DNA of 64,000 nt from Rhopalosiphum padi. Lineage: Eukaryota > Arthropoda > Insecta > Hemiptera > Aphididae. Position 1 is the first letter of the stretch. Each line of letters opens with the position of its first letter. The stretch spans positions 372,001 through 436,000 of the forward strand of contig NC_083598.1 in NCBI RefSeq assembly GCF_020882245.1. Reading direction: 5' to 3'. Below the pieces are notes generated by a model. That model saw only the letters and a program-made list of their open reading frames with translations. It was not told the origin of the DNA and made no database searches. The translations under genes were made by a program, and so were the position numbers. Below are positions 13,076 to 27,500 of this stretch, piece by piece.

Positions 13076-14337
13076 TTTACTATTTTTACTACAACACGTC
13101 AACACTTCTTATTCGACTAATGCCAGAAATTATTATAATTTAATAATATGCAATATTTTATTTGTATTACATTTAATTGTTTTTGGTATCTTATTCTTAT
13201 TGCCTATTGGTTATTACTTCTATAATACTATTAATACTTACTATTAGTCCAAAACTATTTTTGAAAATAATCGTATTGCATGATACTTATACAATTCGAA
13301 TTATAATATCAAACTATTTATAAGTTTGTATTTATCATTATTTAGATATTTTATTGCTTTACAATTGTCTAGCTAAATAGTAAGTTATATACTGAACGTT
13401 CCTTAAATAAAAAAAAAAATTGTATTGCATTTCTTCTTTCCGGTTTTTAGTTTTTACTTTTTGCTAGGTATCGAAAATAATGTGAATTGTTCTATTCAAT
13501 ATACCCACAGTAAACCACAATATGAATATTAAATTTATATTTATAATATAATATTTTTGAAGTGGTGTCACTGGACGCCTCCTTCTCTCAAGCCTTCATG
13601 TTCTTTTTTGTTTTTTTTTTTTTTTCGTTTAAGTTTTTTTTTTCTCAAATTTACTTATTGTATTATATGTATACAGATTGTAAATATTCATTTAATAAAA
13701 AAAAATTTATTTCAAAGAAAAAAAAAAAATATAATATTATTAATAATTGAACAATATAAAAAATACGCTACAACTGAAGGTTGCCCAAGAGGTATAGGTA
13801 TAGTGGTACTATACTACTATAAATAAACCATATTATAATATAATATATTATATTATATAATATTATATATATATTTTATACAGTAGTCAGTAGTATTATA
13901 CGGGTAAGGCTTAGTAAATGTAAAAGTGAAATAAGAAAAGCATTCGATTATTTTTACCATAACATGTTTATTTTATCCTTAGATAAGATTTTATCATGAT
14001 TTTTATTTTTTACAACTAATTTTCTCATTCGAATGTATTATTCGATTATTTTATTATTCGAACGATTTTTAAAATAATCGAATTGAATCGATTATTCAAA
14101 TAATCGAATGATTCGATTATTTCATTCGATTATTCCCATCACTAATATTAACATTTATGCGTATGGACTTAGCGCACCTGATTTGATACTTTTAGGTATT
14201 ATTGTGATTTTTATTTTATTTTAGTAGGTCTCTCTAGGCCAAGCTAGGTCTTCTATGTACATTACCGGGAAGTGAGGTGGAGAATAGCTGTTTTATTATG
14301 ATGGGTTACTGTGAAAGTTTAAGTTAGTATGACTTAA

Positions 14338-14384
14338 AATCAAGAAAGCTTACATGCCAATCTTTGACTTGGCAAGCGTTTTTT
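14338..14384. repeat. Short dispersed repeat, copy 1
   Basis: About 45 bases containing ACATGCCAATCTTTGACTTG recur nearly identically at 18951-18995 in the same orientation (T/C differences only). It overlaps the 3' end of the degraded hAT transposase fragment next to it, so it may be a conserved element terminus. Confidence 0.6.
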
Positions 14385-14770
14385 CCTCTGTATTTGATCT
14401 TAAATAATTTTTAATTTTTATAAGAGCCAAAAATGATGACCGTTCTGCTGAGCAGTTTGATACAGGGGTTTTCAACAGCATCCTAAGCGATATTCCTATA
14501 TTTGGATAAATGTCAAAAAAACCGTTTTCTAGGATAAATTTATATAGCTTCAGTGATGACATTTTTTTTCTCTTGTAGCTTCTGTAGACAACAAATGAGC
14601 TTGTAAATACTAAAATTCGTTTTTTATATTCTATTTCTCCGTGCTAATCAATTTATGTGTAAATGTGTGATACCTTTTTTTCTTTTGATGTTTACTTGAA
14701 GGCCTCGGGAAGACAAAGGCCCCTAGGCAGCTGCCTAGTTTGCTTAGGCGGAAGTTCGGCCCTTTAGTAG
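14345..14770 (-). mobile_element. Degraded hAT element of the ZMYM1-like class
   Basis: The minus strand encodes a 70-residue piece (14562-14350) with GISLRMLLKTPVSNCSAERS, the hAT dimerisation domain carrying the catalytic Glu of AERS. At 14695-14770 lies a terminus-like GC-rich sequence, on the minus strand AAGGGCCGAACTTCCGCC followed by a palindromic CTAGGCAGCTGCCTAG block, typical of ends of this hAT class. Most of the element is missing. Confidence 0.65.
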
Positions 14771-15533
14771 ATGTAGAAGTAGTGGGGAGTTGTAAGATGT
14801 ATGTGTGCACACGGCAATCAACACGCATCGCGAAAAACTAAATATTTTCAAAAGCTATTTAATTGATATATTTCTGGACTTTTCTCATTAGATGCCTTAT
14901 CTGCTTACTAAATACTTGAGTTAGAAAAAAAGTCATGAAAATCGGTTCATTATTTAAATTGTGGTAGTATTTTCTACTCACGATCTATTATTTTATTATC
15001 TATTGACGTACCGGGCATAGAAAATAGATAAACCGGGATTATTATCATCTCTGATAGTAGCTCTAGTGGCTGGTATAAGCATATGTAAATAATAATTAAT
15101 ATTTAGTCCGGCAGTCAGCACCCGTGGTCGTGAGTCTCGATCACATCCGAGTATCGGAACTTCAGGCAATTCAGGCATTCAGATTAAGTATTCACAAATT
15201 CACGATTCACTATACACTATTTAGTAATCACTAATCAGTTATCAATAACAAGCCGAACACTGCGGGTTTTTGTGTGGATTCCGCATTATTTCCATAAAAT
15301 AGTGATAGTGTAAAGTGTTGGATGTTGAAACACTTGAAACTAATATTAAATATTGTGCTTGTCTGCCGGGTTTTTGAAGATACCTATTTAAAATACCAGT
15401 TCACACAGACCTTTTTTTATATAAATAAATAAATAAATAACGCGCACAGGTTGTGGATACTGTGACTTTCTTTACGCAGTTTTCATTTTTCCATAATTTT
15501 TATTTAAAAATAAATTCGTTTCATTGCGCAGTT
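14771..15533 (+). promoter_or_regulatory. Upstream and 5' UTR region of GCLC
   Basis: The stretch before the GCLC ATG contains a less AT-rich block (about 15100-15180 and 15240-15300) that probably includes the transcription start. A GTCAGCA half-site (15114-15120), half of a Maf recognition element, is present. A full antioxidant-response element was looked for and not found. No TATA box can be assigned. Confidence 0.35.
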
Positions 15534-18500
15534 ATGGGTCTGTTGACAGAAGGGCAACCGCTCACCTGGGAAGAGACGAAACGGTTAGCCGATCACGTCA
15601 GACAGCATGGTGTTGATCAATTTTTGAACTTATACCATCAACTGTTGGATCGCAAAGGAGATGTTCTGAAATGGGGTGATGAGGTAACTATTTATAATGC
15701 CCCGGTAAATAATTCACAGGCGATTCGTTTTAACATCGCGACGCTCGCTTTTGCGACGTACGTCGACATTTATCCTTTCTAGGTCGAATACATAATTGTC
15801 AAATTTGACCATACGAACAAAACTGCAAAAGTTAGACTTTGTGCACAAGAAATTTTAGGTCAACTCAACGAAAAAGAAGCAAACGACCCATAGTAAGTTA
15901 AATTATTGTTTAAATTGAAAAATTACAATTATAAATTAATATTAGTTGTAGCTACCTAGTATTATTTTAAACTTTGTTACTAAAATAAACATTTTGATGT
16001 TTAAATAAATTATTTTTATTTAAATTTTGGAATTGCTTTTTAAAATTGCAATTTACTTTTATATTTATCTATCAACAAGCAAATATAAATTACTAAATTT
16101 ATGTTAAAGAACATAATAATTTAAAGCAATATTAATTTAATTGTAAATAGTACCTATCACACAATATGTTTAGATAAAATAAAAATAAATTATGTTGAGA
16201 CGTATAATCATGTATAAACTGTAGATAAATTCACAGCCTAAGGGAAAAATATAGGGAAAATATTAATTTGTTTGATTAATAATTGTGAAGTTCTGAATAA
16301 ATAATTGAAATATTGTGTACTTGTAGTAGTTAAATTTGTTCGATTTTTTTTGAAGAAGAAACTGTAAAAACTGCATATTAATGCTTTTTATATTTGTTTT
16401 TATTGATCAATAATAATAATTTGAGTAGAACTAATTTGTTTTGTAGTGATTCAAATTATCATAACCAATAATATTTCACGTTATCATTGATTTTATGATA
16501 AATAGATAGAAGTAAATTATTAAATAAATGATGTTGTATAGTTATGGGTGTTGTGATCTCATTTAGGTACCTAACCTTTATGTATTTGTGTCGTGGAAGT
16601 AATGCGTAAGCGGTTCCCACGACGTCGTTGATTTAAACTGGGAAAAAAAAAAAGGTATTAATATTAATAATAATAATTATAATTTGTTAATCAAATATAA
16701 TTTTTCTGGTATCGTTTCGATTAAAGTTAACTAGTTAAATTTATTTTTTGAAAACCAATTATGCATTTGCTTTTGAAAATATTCCTATGCATAAACTGTG
16801 AGGATTTTAATCTAACCTAATCTAACTGGGTTTTGCTATGCAAATGTATTAAATGATAAACTAGTTAGAAACCCAGGAAAATAATTTAGTTTCATGCAGA
16901 GAATTAAAGTAACAAGTATAGACATTCAACATACTTTTTCTTTATATAAGCATATTTTATAAAGAAATAATACAATTACGTAATGTATAAAACTATGAAT
17001 TTTAATAAAAAATAAAAAAATATATTTTAATTTTTAAATAGGTATCTAGAAGGATTGTTTAATTATTTTATAATTATTTAATTTGTAAATGACTATCATC
17101 TTATTTAAGTAAGTCATTTTACATTTGAACATACAAAACAAATTCCTAGACTTATAAATATAATAAATTACATTTTTACAGTCTAAATTTATTTATTACC
17201 TGCTTACAAAAAAATGCATTTGTTCTGAAACATTTTATTTAGTCTTCCGATGTATTCTGTTGAAGTTTTAGTTTAATATAAATACTAATTACTTGTTAAC
17301 TGCCACAGTTGTTCTCAGAAGTCAGTATCTATACAGTTCACATACTTGATATAATATAATAAATTGTCTTATTAAACATTTGTGAATATGCATACTATAA
17401 ACTACATATAAGTATGTAATAAAGTATATGTATGTTTTAAAGATAAGGTTAGATATATTTAGGTATATATACCTATTCACACTATACATTGTTATTATTA
17501 TTATATTTTTTTTTGTTAAGTGTTATATCAAACTAATAATCCATATTGGATAATATAAAGTTTTACATTGTATATAGAGGCTAGTCCAAGTTTACCTATT
17601 TAAGTATAATTAAACTATTTTAGTTCAAAGAGTAAAATTATATGAATTACTTAGGTATTTAAAAATATTTACTTTTTAGAATAATCTTATTAGAATTATT
17701 GTTTAAGGTATTTATGGAGGATCAAATTTTTATTTTTTATTCTCTATTTACAGTTTGTGGATTGCTCTTTAAGATTGGAAACTATATTTTTGTATCTAAG
17801 ATAGAAATTATCTTACTGTAAAATTCCTTCTGTCTTAGAAAAAGATCTCATAAGGTTCTTATAATTAGTTATCTGTCAAAAACCAAGAAGTTACACTAAA
17901 ATAACATTATTTTGAGAATCCACTACGAGCCATTTCACCCTCCATCACTTTAATGATCATTGATTGGTGATTGGTACCGTTGTTACTGCTATCCCCTTGA
18001 TCTCAGTATGATTGATTACGTAACCATTGAACTATGCTATTATACTATGTTCAGTATGTTCTCCTAGATCATACTTAATTTAATCTAATCTAGATTTATT
18101 TAATTAAACAAATTATAAAACACTCGACTAACCTAATATACGTATCTATCAAGTAACTTATCTATATTGTGAATTACTGTATCTACATTCAACTTATACT
18201 AATGACTAATAGCTTGCATTTTGTTGTGAATGAAATAAAATATTTAAGGAAAAATCACGTTTTGGTATACTACAATAGTTGGTACATTGTACACTGTATC
18301 TGTGTGATAAGCATATTTATAGAATTTTAAATTATTATAATATGTCAGATAACTATAAGTATGTTTACTTAATAATTTTTGGTTTTTTATAGTTATTTTT
18401 TTACTTTCTTGATTTTTAATCAAGTAAGTATGGTAATTGAAATGAAAAAAGTCTGAATTAAAAATTCAAGAATTTTTGTTAAATAGACAAATGATAAAAA

Positions 18501-21500
18501 TATAACTCAGTTGTAATGAGTAGATAGATAATTAAACTAGCTTTAACATAAAATATTAATGAGAGAGATCCGATATCACAACCAAGCGGTATAAGAATTT
18601 GAATCCACAAAAACGTCGGCGTGGACAGTCCCAAAATGTCTATTTTTTTAACTTTTCTCCAAAACTATTATAGCTAAAAATTTGGTTGATAACTCATTAA
18701 AAAGAGATTATCACAAAATGTGAGATTAAAAATTTTCAAAAAAAAATTATTTAATTTTTCACAGTTAAAAAAATAGTTATTTTTTGCTAGATTTTCATTT
18801 AGCGTGGTAAATTACTGAAACTGGAGAACAAGACCCCAAACAACAAAATACGCTCTCGGGTTTCGGCAATCTATCTCACTAAATGAAAATGAAAATAAAA
18901 TATATTATACATACATAATGCATACAATTAATAAATATCTAAAAATTGAAAATCAAGAAAGTTTACATGCCAATCTCTGACTTGGCAAGCGTTTTTAATT
19001 GAAAATAAAAAAAATTGTTTTGTAAAAAATATGATAATTTAATACTAGGTTCACCATAAGCTTTTGTTAATAGAAATTAAAATAAAAAGTTAAACGTAAA
19101 GCCACAAAACAATTTATAAGCGTTTAAAGTTAGAATTTTAATGAATTTTGTTAAAATCGGAAACTTGAGCATATTAATTTGTAGTTAAAAATTTATAAAA
19201 TTTTTAATATTCATACCTAAGATTTAAAAATTTAACACAAGTTTCTTTATAAGTTTTGCAATCCATACCTATTTAAAAAAAAACACTATCGAAAAGTCAA
19301 ATTAATTTTTATGGGTGTTTGAAATTCAAATTTTTACAATTTCTTGTTTTCTATACGTCATGGTATAATTTTCAAATTATTTTGACTCTTTTTGAGCTAT
19401 TTATAGGCAAAAGAAATTGTTTATCTATATATGTCGATAAAAAACTATTCGCTAAATCCAAGTTCTTGAAAATTTAATAAAAAATAATATAAGATGATCT
19501 CACATTAGCTGTTCTTTTATTTGTGTAAAAATATTAAGGTAAATAGTATAAATTATATTTATTATTACCATTTTAATGTTTTCGGCAAAAATTGAATCAA
19601 CCTGTCATAATACTATTAGACAATAGTAAAATAAATTACTTTATTAGCAATATCAATAATAATAAACATATCATAAAATGTACCTAAAGTTTTTAGTGAT
19701 ATTATAGAATATAAGTGTTTCTCAACCTTTGTATTATGGCGACACATTATTAAAAATGTTCATACTTTGTGACACAATAAAATAAAAATAACAATAATAA
19801 CTATTAATTTTTTTAAATATAGTGTCAATAAGGTTCGTACATTTAATGTTAGTACTTCCCACGACACGTTTGAACTTACCCGGCGACACACCGGTTGAGA
19901 AACACTGGAATATAGGCTAACCGTTTCTGCCTAAAATCGTGTTTCGATTACTAACATATAGAATGATTGAACGATATTATTTAATTTAAATTTAACACGT
20001 TCATTACAGTGAGCCACTTGACACCAATTTGTACATAATAAAGAGTATTAGAGTATTATACTTACTCTTCTTTTTATTATTATTATTATTCTTTTTATAT
20101 AATAATAATAGATTTTATTTAATTTTTAAAATCAAATTTATGCATTATAATTATCCGATTACTATTGACTAAATGACTTTCGTTTTGATTAGACTAATAA
20201 TTGTTCAACTTTAGTCGTCAGATTGTCGAGTTATAAATTATGTTTTTGTTCATAAATAATAGAATTTTTCAATGTACAAATATTAAAAAATAAATTTCAT
20301 TTTGTTTTGTATTTGCTTCATTTTTTTAATTTTTATTATAAACATATTTTTTTATTTTTAAAATTTAGGGGGCCCCTCCTTAAGGGGGTAAAATTAAAAA
20401 TGTGGGAAAGTTGATCTCATATAGACTTGACGGCAAGGTACCTAACATAACCTGACTTGTTTTTGGAATTATTATCGCTTCATTAGATAAATCAGTACGT
20501 TTGGAATGAAAATATGTCTATAAGTTCTTATATTCCACATGTGTTAGAGAGACAGAAAATCACCGTTTTCAATTCCCTTAATAGCTAATAACAAAACTTA
20601 TATGTTTTTCATAGACTATAAGTGTTTCAATTGAATTTTTTTTAAATTTAAAATTAAGTAGGGTATATTATATAAATATATTAACGTGGAAATATTATTG
20701 TAGAATATAATATTGAGATCTTTAGTACTTATTTAATCTCAATATGATAAATAATATCTTGGAAATTATTTTAAAACTTATAATTTTTATTTCGACAACT
20801 TTTGGATAGGTCTTGAATAGTTCATAAAAACAACTAGGTAGTTAAACTTAGGTTGTTATGAAAAAATGAGTAATTGATAATAAAAATCCCATTTATATAA
20901 AATATATAATTACATTTGCGTAATCGAAGATTTAAATTTTAGAAGGATACTTAAAAATGGTTATTATATATATTTAAATATTAATTCTACAGCAAATCAA
21001 AATACAAAATTTAAAGTACAATTTGTTATGTTCAAATGGTATAATTAATCTTATGTTGTTTATAATTAATGTAAAGTTGTATTTAATATGATTTTCTTTG
21101 TTTTACTTTAAATATTATTATCCTTATACACAGGGTCGTCCTGGGTACCTGAGGGCCCAGGCAGGAATTATTTTCTGGAGCCCAATAATAATTTTATACT
21201 GTATTTTGAGATAACACATTACAGTGGCCCATGAACTATAATACGGAAGAGCCCAGGCAGGAATCCCGGCCCTCTGGCCCTGGTCAGGCCGACCCTGCTT
21301 ATACATTGTAATCAAGGGATACGCACTTAGATTTGTTAAAATAAAATAAATAATATATATATTTATATACACGTGGATTTGTATACATAATAAGTAATAC
21401 TTATTAGTAATTTCCTTTAATGATAATAGATCGTATTTTTGTTTTGTCAGCTTAAATTTAATGATAAAATATAATTAATTAAATTAAGTAACGTATTATA

Positions 21501-24500
21501 AAAATTAAATAATATAATACAATTTTTAGGAAGCTTATTATTTATGTATTTATGTATTATCATTTATGTCAAACAATAAAAATCATTGATAATGTAGTAA
21601 ATAAGTATATCATACCTATACACTTGTAAAGAATTAGAAAGACTTAAATTGTTTAAATTTTATGTATTTAAATTTGTTTATGTTTGAATAAATATTATTA
21701 CCTACCATTATCAATGCGACCCACATTTAACAACGTGTTACGTGTATTATGCATAATTATCGGCAGTTTTAAAAATGACGCAATCGTATAAAAATGATCT
21801 CACTCGAGTTGCCATTGTTCTTTAGTTATTTTAATTATCTCAATATAAATTGATTTATAACGTCATCCGCGTATAAAATTAGGAATAATATTACCTATAT
21901 GTTATATTAGTAGATAAGTTCAACAGATATTTTAATACTTGAAACCTGCTGGGTACAGTGGTAACTAGGGTTTGGATGTTTATGATTTTTAAAATTCTAA
22001 ATATTCCTTTTTATAACAATAAAATATGACATAATAAACTGCATTAAGAAATTAAATTCATTTAAATTATACTATACTTTTTTAATAGATTATTCATATA
22101 AGACGTTTCATATTCGCATGAGTTGTGACATCAATAATAATAATACTTGCCGAGCTATGAATGAACCTGCAGTGCGCGTAAACCTATAATATTATATTTT
22201 TTAAATGTTCTTTGAAATTTATAATTAAAAAAAAAAAAAATGTATTTAAAGCTAAAAATGCCCGAAATTATTTGCAAAATAAAATTGTACGTAGGTATCT
22301 GCTTTACCTTATAAGTTATAATAAAAGGATTTGGAATTTGGTCTGTAAACAATTTGTGAAAATTTATTATTATTATTATTATTATTCAAATTATGAAAAA
22401 AATAAAAAAAATATGAAAATCGTAAATATATCTTAACCAGTAACCTTAGTGACAATTCTGTTGTACAGTCAACGTACAACATATATTTCAAAAACTATCT
22501 TAAATAAGTTACAAAACTTAAGTAAATAAAATAAATTTAGCTTGTTTAGATGGTATACAGAACCATAAAATTATAAGTTTCATTTTATAGTTATTTATTA
22601 GGACTGTATTTGAATTATCGCGCGTACGTGTGTTTACACAATTTCTAAGGTAGGATATCTATACCTATAAAATATACATTTTTAAATCGATATATTTGAC
22701 CACCCATTGTTTTTATGCCATTGGCACAAGGACATCTAGTGTTTAGTGTTATAATTTATGATGTACAAGATAACCTAGTGCGAAGAATACCATACAGGGT
22801 GATTCTTTTATCATAAAACACTCATTATTTCAAAAAGTATTAATGTTTTTGAAAATATTTTTTTACATTGTTTCAAGTTGTTAAAAAACAACGTTTTTAT
22901 TAAAAAATTATAATATTTTTATCCTTATATTTTTTTAAGTTTTTTACTAATTTGAATGACAACATAGAGTTTTAATTTTATATTCCAAAGCGAAATAATT
23001 TTCTGAATATTTTGATACTTAAAATTCGAATTTAGGACTAGTAGTTTATGAGTTATACGTATTTAAAGTTTAGATAAGCGGAGTAGTGGACAAACATTTT
23101 GCGGAGTAGCCCCGTACCACTCCACTGCGCGCATCTAAACTTTAAATACGTATAACTCATAAACTACTCTATCTAAATTTGAATTTTATGTATCAAAATA
23201 CTCAGAAAATTATTCTGCTTTGGAATATAATATTAAAACTTTATGTTGTCATTCAAAAAAGTAAAAAACTTAAAAAAGTATAATGGTTAAAAATATTTAA
23301 AAATATAATTTTTTAATAAAAACGTTGTTTTTTTAACAACTTGAAACTATGTAAACATTTTTTTTTTCAAAAACATGAATACTTTTTGAAATAACGAGTG
23401 TTTTATGATAAAAGAATCACCTTGTATTTGCAATATATTGTATTTATATGTAGTATGCAGGCTTGTTGTCATGGGGGAGGGGGTCTTACAGGTATAGTAA
23501 CACCCCATTCAACCGTGGTATACTCATAGATTTACATTTATTTTTATTATTAATAATAATAATATTTGAATTTCTTTCATAAACCATTATTATCTATTCA
23601 CTTGCATGTAATGCGTTTGTACAAAAAGTATACCTAAAGTTATTAATTTTATGTGTATAATTTTGAATACCCCCCCCCCCCTTTGTAATTCTTAGTTACG
23701 CACCTGGTACTTGGTAGTATATGTATCTATTGGGTACTATATTTTCATCATTCTCATTTTTCTTCAGTGTATACATGATTTATACAACTTATTAATGTTT
23801 TACAATGTGATATTAATTTAATACTTTATAAAATATTGTATGTACCATTATATTGTTTATACGGTTGTAGATTTTTGTATTATGATAGCGCATAGTATAC
23901 GCGTGATTATGTATGCTTAGATATGTATACATAACTTACTCTAATTTACATATTTTTGTCTATTGTCTATATAATAGCAATGTAAAATCGCTGTGGAGGC
24001 CCGAATATGGGGCTTACATGATCGAGGGCACTCCTGGAAAACCGTACGGTGGCCTTTTGGCCCATTTCAACATAGTAGAAGCGAATATGCGGTACCGCCG
24101 AGATGAAGCACAACGATTACTCGGGCCGGACGAGGTGCTGATGACCATTACGAATTTCCCCAGGTATGCCAAACCATAATATCTATATGAGTACTGTTAT
24201 TTTATACTTGTCTCCCTTTCCCATCTACGCGTTATCGATGTGAAATGATCGCGGGAGTTATAGGTGATCGATGATTGATTTTCATTGCATAATGTAAACG
24301 CATTATAACGATTTATTTATACCTATATATTCTCCGAGAGTGAATCAATTATATTATATCTTGTGGGGTCATGACATGGTGCTGTATATAGAGCTTCGAA
24401 TGTCATATTCTGCGTGATAATTTATTAATTATTTCGATTTCCGAGATGTATATTTGCATATTATATTCGATACTACTATCGTTCCGAGATTATAAATTTA

Positions 24501-27500
24501 TCATATGACGCACATCGAGATAATTGTTACCGCGTCTTATGACTAAGTTGACTAATTTAACTAATACCTTTATTAGTCATTGTTATAATATAATAACTAA
24601 TAATATACTTATCGCGTCGGCAAAGATATGGAGTTGGAGATATATAAGTTTCCTATATTTTTCGAGCCGGGAGGGATGTGGGCATGAGGATGAGGACTCA
24701 TTGAATGTTAGAAAGGCTATGCACTGGATTCGGTGTTTTGGGCTTGTAGTTTCAGATGGCCCAGGCACAGATATAACAAAATATGCACGCATATGGGACG
24801 CATTTGTGTGCAGGCTTGGATGTCCAGAGTTCACGTGGCCCGTGGATCAGCCGACACCCAAGATCGGCCCTTCACGTTCACTGTTCATACCAGACTCGGC
24901 GATTTACAAAGGACATCCGAGGTTCTCTACGCTCACCAGGAATATACGGCAACGGAGAGGGGAGCGAGTGGCCATAAACATTCCGAGTAAATACACCTAT
25001 GTCATATATTTGTAATATATACATTTAAAAATCTGAGCGAATACATACACAGATAGTCTATTAGTGGTATAAGCAAGTCTTTTCTTTACGTTTCTATAAA
25101 TGGTTACTATTGTAAAATGACTATACGTTGGAAAATAAATATTTTAGCCAACAGTAAGTTCTACAGGAATCTATGTATGTTATGTAGTATATTATATAAT
25201 TATACAGTATTATATATACTAATATTATAATATCTATAGGTACTATTATATTACTATATTACTAAAAATTGTTTTTTTTTCTATTAAGAATAAAGTCTTC
25301 TACATCTATGGTCATTAGCCTATACAGTGTTACATTAACTTAGAATTATACAGATATATTAGATAAGATTACATACGATGCATAAGGTATATGAGGTTTT
25401 TAAATTTTAAAAGTATATATACATAAGTATTTACATTTGGGATATTGGGTTACAATATAGGTTTATAAGATTAATAGATCTATAAAAATTAAAAATGGCG
25501 TCAACGTTAGCTTCCCCTAATGCTTACTCCGTGTTAGTGGGGTGACTTAAAATTGTTCGTTCTTCATTATACATAGAGCAGTGAAGTGTGATATGCTCGA
25601 TTGACAGAATTTCATTGCATTGATGGCAGATTGGCTGTTCTTCTTGTAGGTTGAATAGATAAAAATGGATGAGCCGTGTATGGCCGATTCTAGCTCTAGT
25701 GATGACAATGTCCTACTAGACGTGCTGTATAATAATTGTTGTTCGGTCGACTATGTCATCACTCATCAGATTTATATATTCGTCATTTGAGTTTTTTGCA
25801 TGGTCGTGTGTTTATGTGTTTGTATATTGTTTAAGTAGGTATCTATTGCATTTAAAAACATACAAGTGTTTGTAAACTTAAGAGGACGTCTCACCCGCAT
25901 GTGTTGTCTTCGTCTTACACACGTACGACATAGTAAATTTTCGTTCATCAGTTTCAATAGTGTGCTTTTAGTTTTAATATTAGAGTCGCAATTGACCTAT
26001 TATCAAACTTTTAGGTAAGAACATTATCTGTGTTCCCTCGTTGGCTTTTTAAGATATTTTAATTTTTAGGCGAGTTATGAGTATGAAATTATTAAATATT
26101 TGAAAATGATCATAATTCACTTAAAAATTAAAATACCGTAAAAAGCCAACAAGAGAACACAGATAATGTTCTTACCTAAAAGTTTGATAATAGGTCAATT
26201 GACTCTAATATTAAAACTAAAAGCACACTATTGAAACTGCAAGTGAACGAAAATTTATTAGGTCGTACGTGTGTAAGACGGAGACAACACATGCGGGTGA
26301 GACGTCTTCTTAACAAAGATATTGAATAATTATTTAGAATTTTAATTTCAAAAGGTGATATGACACGGAAATTTATCGTGGATTTTGTTTAATATTATAA
26401 TTATCACTGTATTAATTCAACATGTGTTCGATGAATGAAGTATAATTGTGCTGATAATACGTATCTATATTGATTTCCAGAGTTGTCTCCCCGGTGAGAA
26501 TGCAGTAGTAACTGAATGTATAGTTTTATTAAGTGTTTTAACCTATCTACTTATTCTACTTATTTTCAAATATTAGCACTTGCTATAGTTGTATATTATA
26601 ATACCTATAAATCAAATAAACATATGTTTATTTAAATAATTTGTTATTATTATAATATATGGTCACTAGTTTGGTGATAACTATTTATGATTCTTGTTTG
26701 AAAAAATATATTAAACTTTAATATATGTATATATATGTTTAATTTGAAACTTCAATAGCTAATGATGATAAAGTACCTATTTTTATAGGTATTAATGTTT
26801 GAAAAATAATTTAGACAAAAATGACAGCATAGAAGTTAATATCTATATACCTATTATGTATGTAACGTAAACACTTTATAAAATAGTTTATACAAATACA
26901 AAAAAAGGTTAGGTTAGGCTCCTACTATATTATATACATGCGAATGATTCTGATTCTGTAGGTACAATAATATAATATAGTATACTGTATACATATATTC
27001 TTAAGTTTTTCAATCCTTATAAATAGGGAATGGATGTAAATGTAAATTGCATTTTTTTCTGAATGTCCTAAAACATTGCTTTCTAAGTACAAATTTCATT
27101 TCATGTATCAAGAAATTAAAAAATATAACTTTTATTTTGCATTTTTAAGACTTGCTTTCTAGAGCATTTTTTGAAATTTTTAGTGTATTTTTTGATGTTT
27201 TAAAGTCATTTTTTATATAGAAATGGATACAATGCTATTATGAAACATAAGGTGTAAGTATAACGAATGCATCTATCTAAATTATACATTATTTTTTTAG
27301 AAATATTTTCAAAGTAAGAAGAAGATAGGAGAATTAGAAGATGATTAAAATTATATGAATAATTGACACCTAAGAATAACAACTTATATAATTAAACAAA
27401 TTTTTTCAATGTTAAATATAATTTTAAGAGTATTTTTTAAGGCATTTTTCTTGTTTTTTAGAGTATTTAAATCCGTTCCCTAATTATAAAGTTATAAGAG

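Larger units (their letters stand above)
9763..14144 (-). mobile_element. Near full-length hAT DNA transposon
   Basis: The ends are inverted repeats beginning TAGTGATGGGAATAATCG, exact over at least 20 bases on both sides. They are flanked by a perfect 8-bp target duplication ATATTAAC (9755-9762 and 14145-14152), diagnostic of hAT insertion. Length is 4.38 kb. Subterminal regions carry many copies of ATAATCGAAT-like motifs, likely transposase sites. A second inner pair of inverted segments lies near 9870-9910 and 13880-13915. The transposase is encoded on the minus strand. The exact ends and duplication suggest a fairly recent insertion, though the gene is broken once. Confidence 0.95.

Noticed and set aside
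13557..13826. 89-codon plus-strand frame with Phe and Lys runs
   Set aside because: Lies inside the hAT element and is made of T and A homopolymers; no coding character.
15100..15180. Antioxidant response element upstream of GCLC
   Set aside because: Only a GTCAGCA half-site is present; the full TGACnnnGC core was not found on either strand in this block.
16590..16635. Short hairpin GTCGTGGAA...TTCCCACGAC in GCLC intron 2, possible microRNA
   Set aside because: The stem is only about nine pairs, too short for a precursor; no further pairing was seen around it.
22212..22436. Overlapping frames on both strands at a TTA microsatellite
   Set aside because: Low-complexity Tyr/Asn/Lys translations of simple repeats.
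24524..25015. 163-codon plus-strand frame taken as one protein
   Set aside because: Only the part from 24814 is real (GCLC exon 4); the rest is intron read-through upstream of a clear TGTGCAG acceptor.
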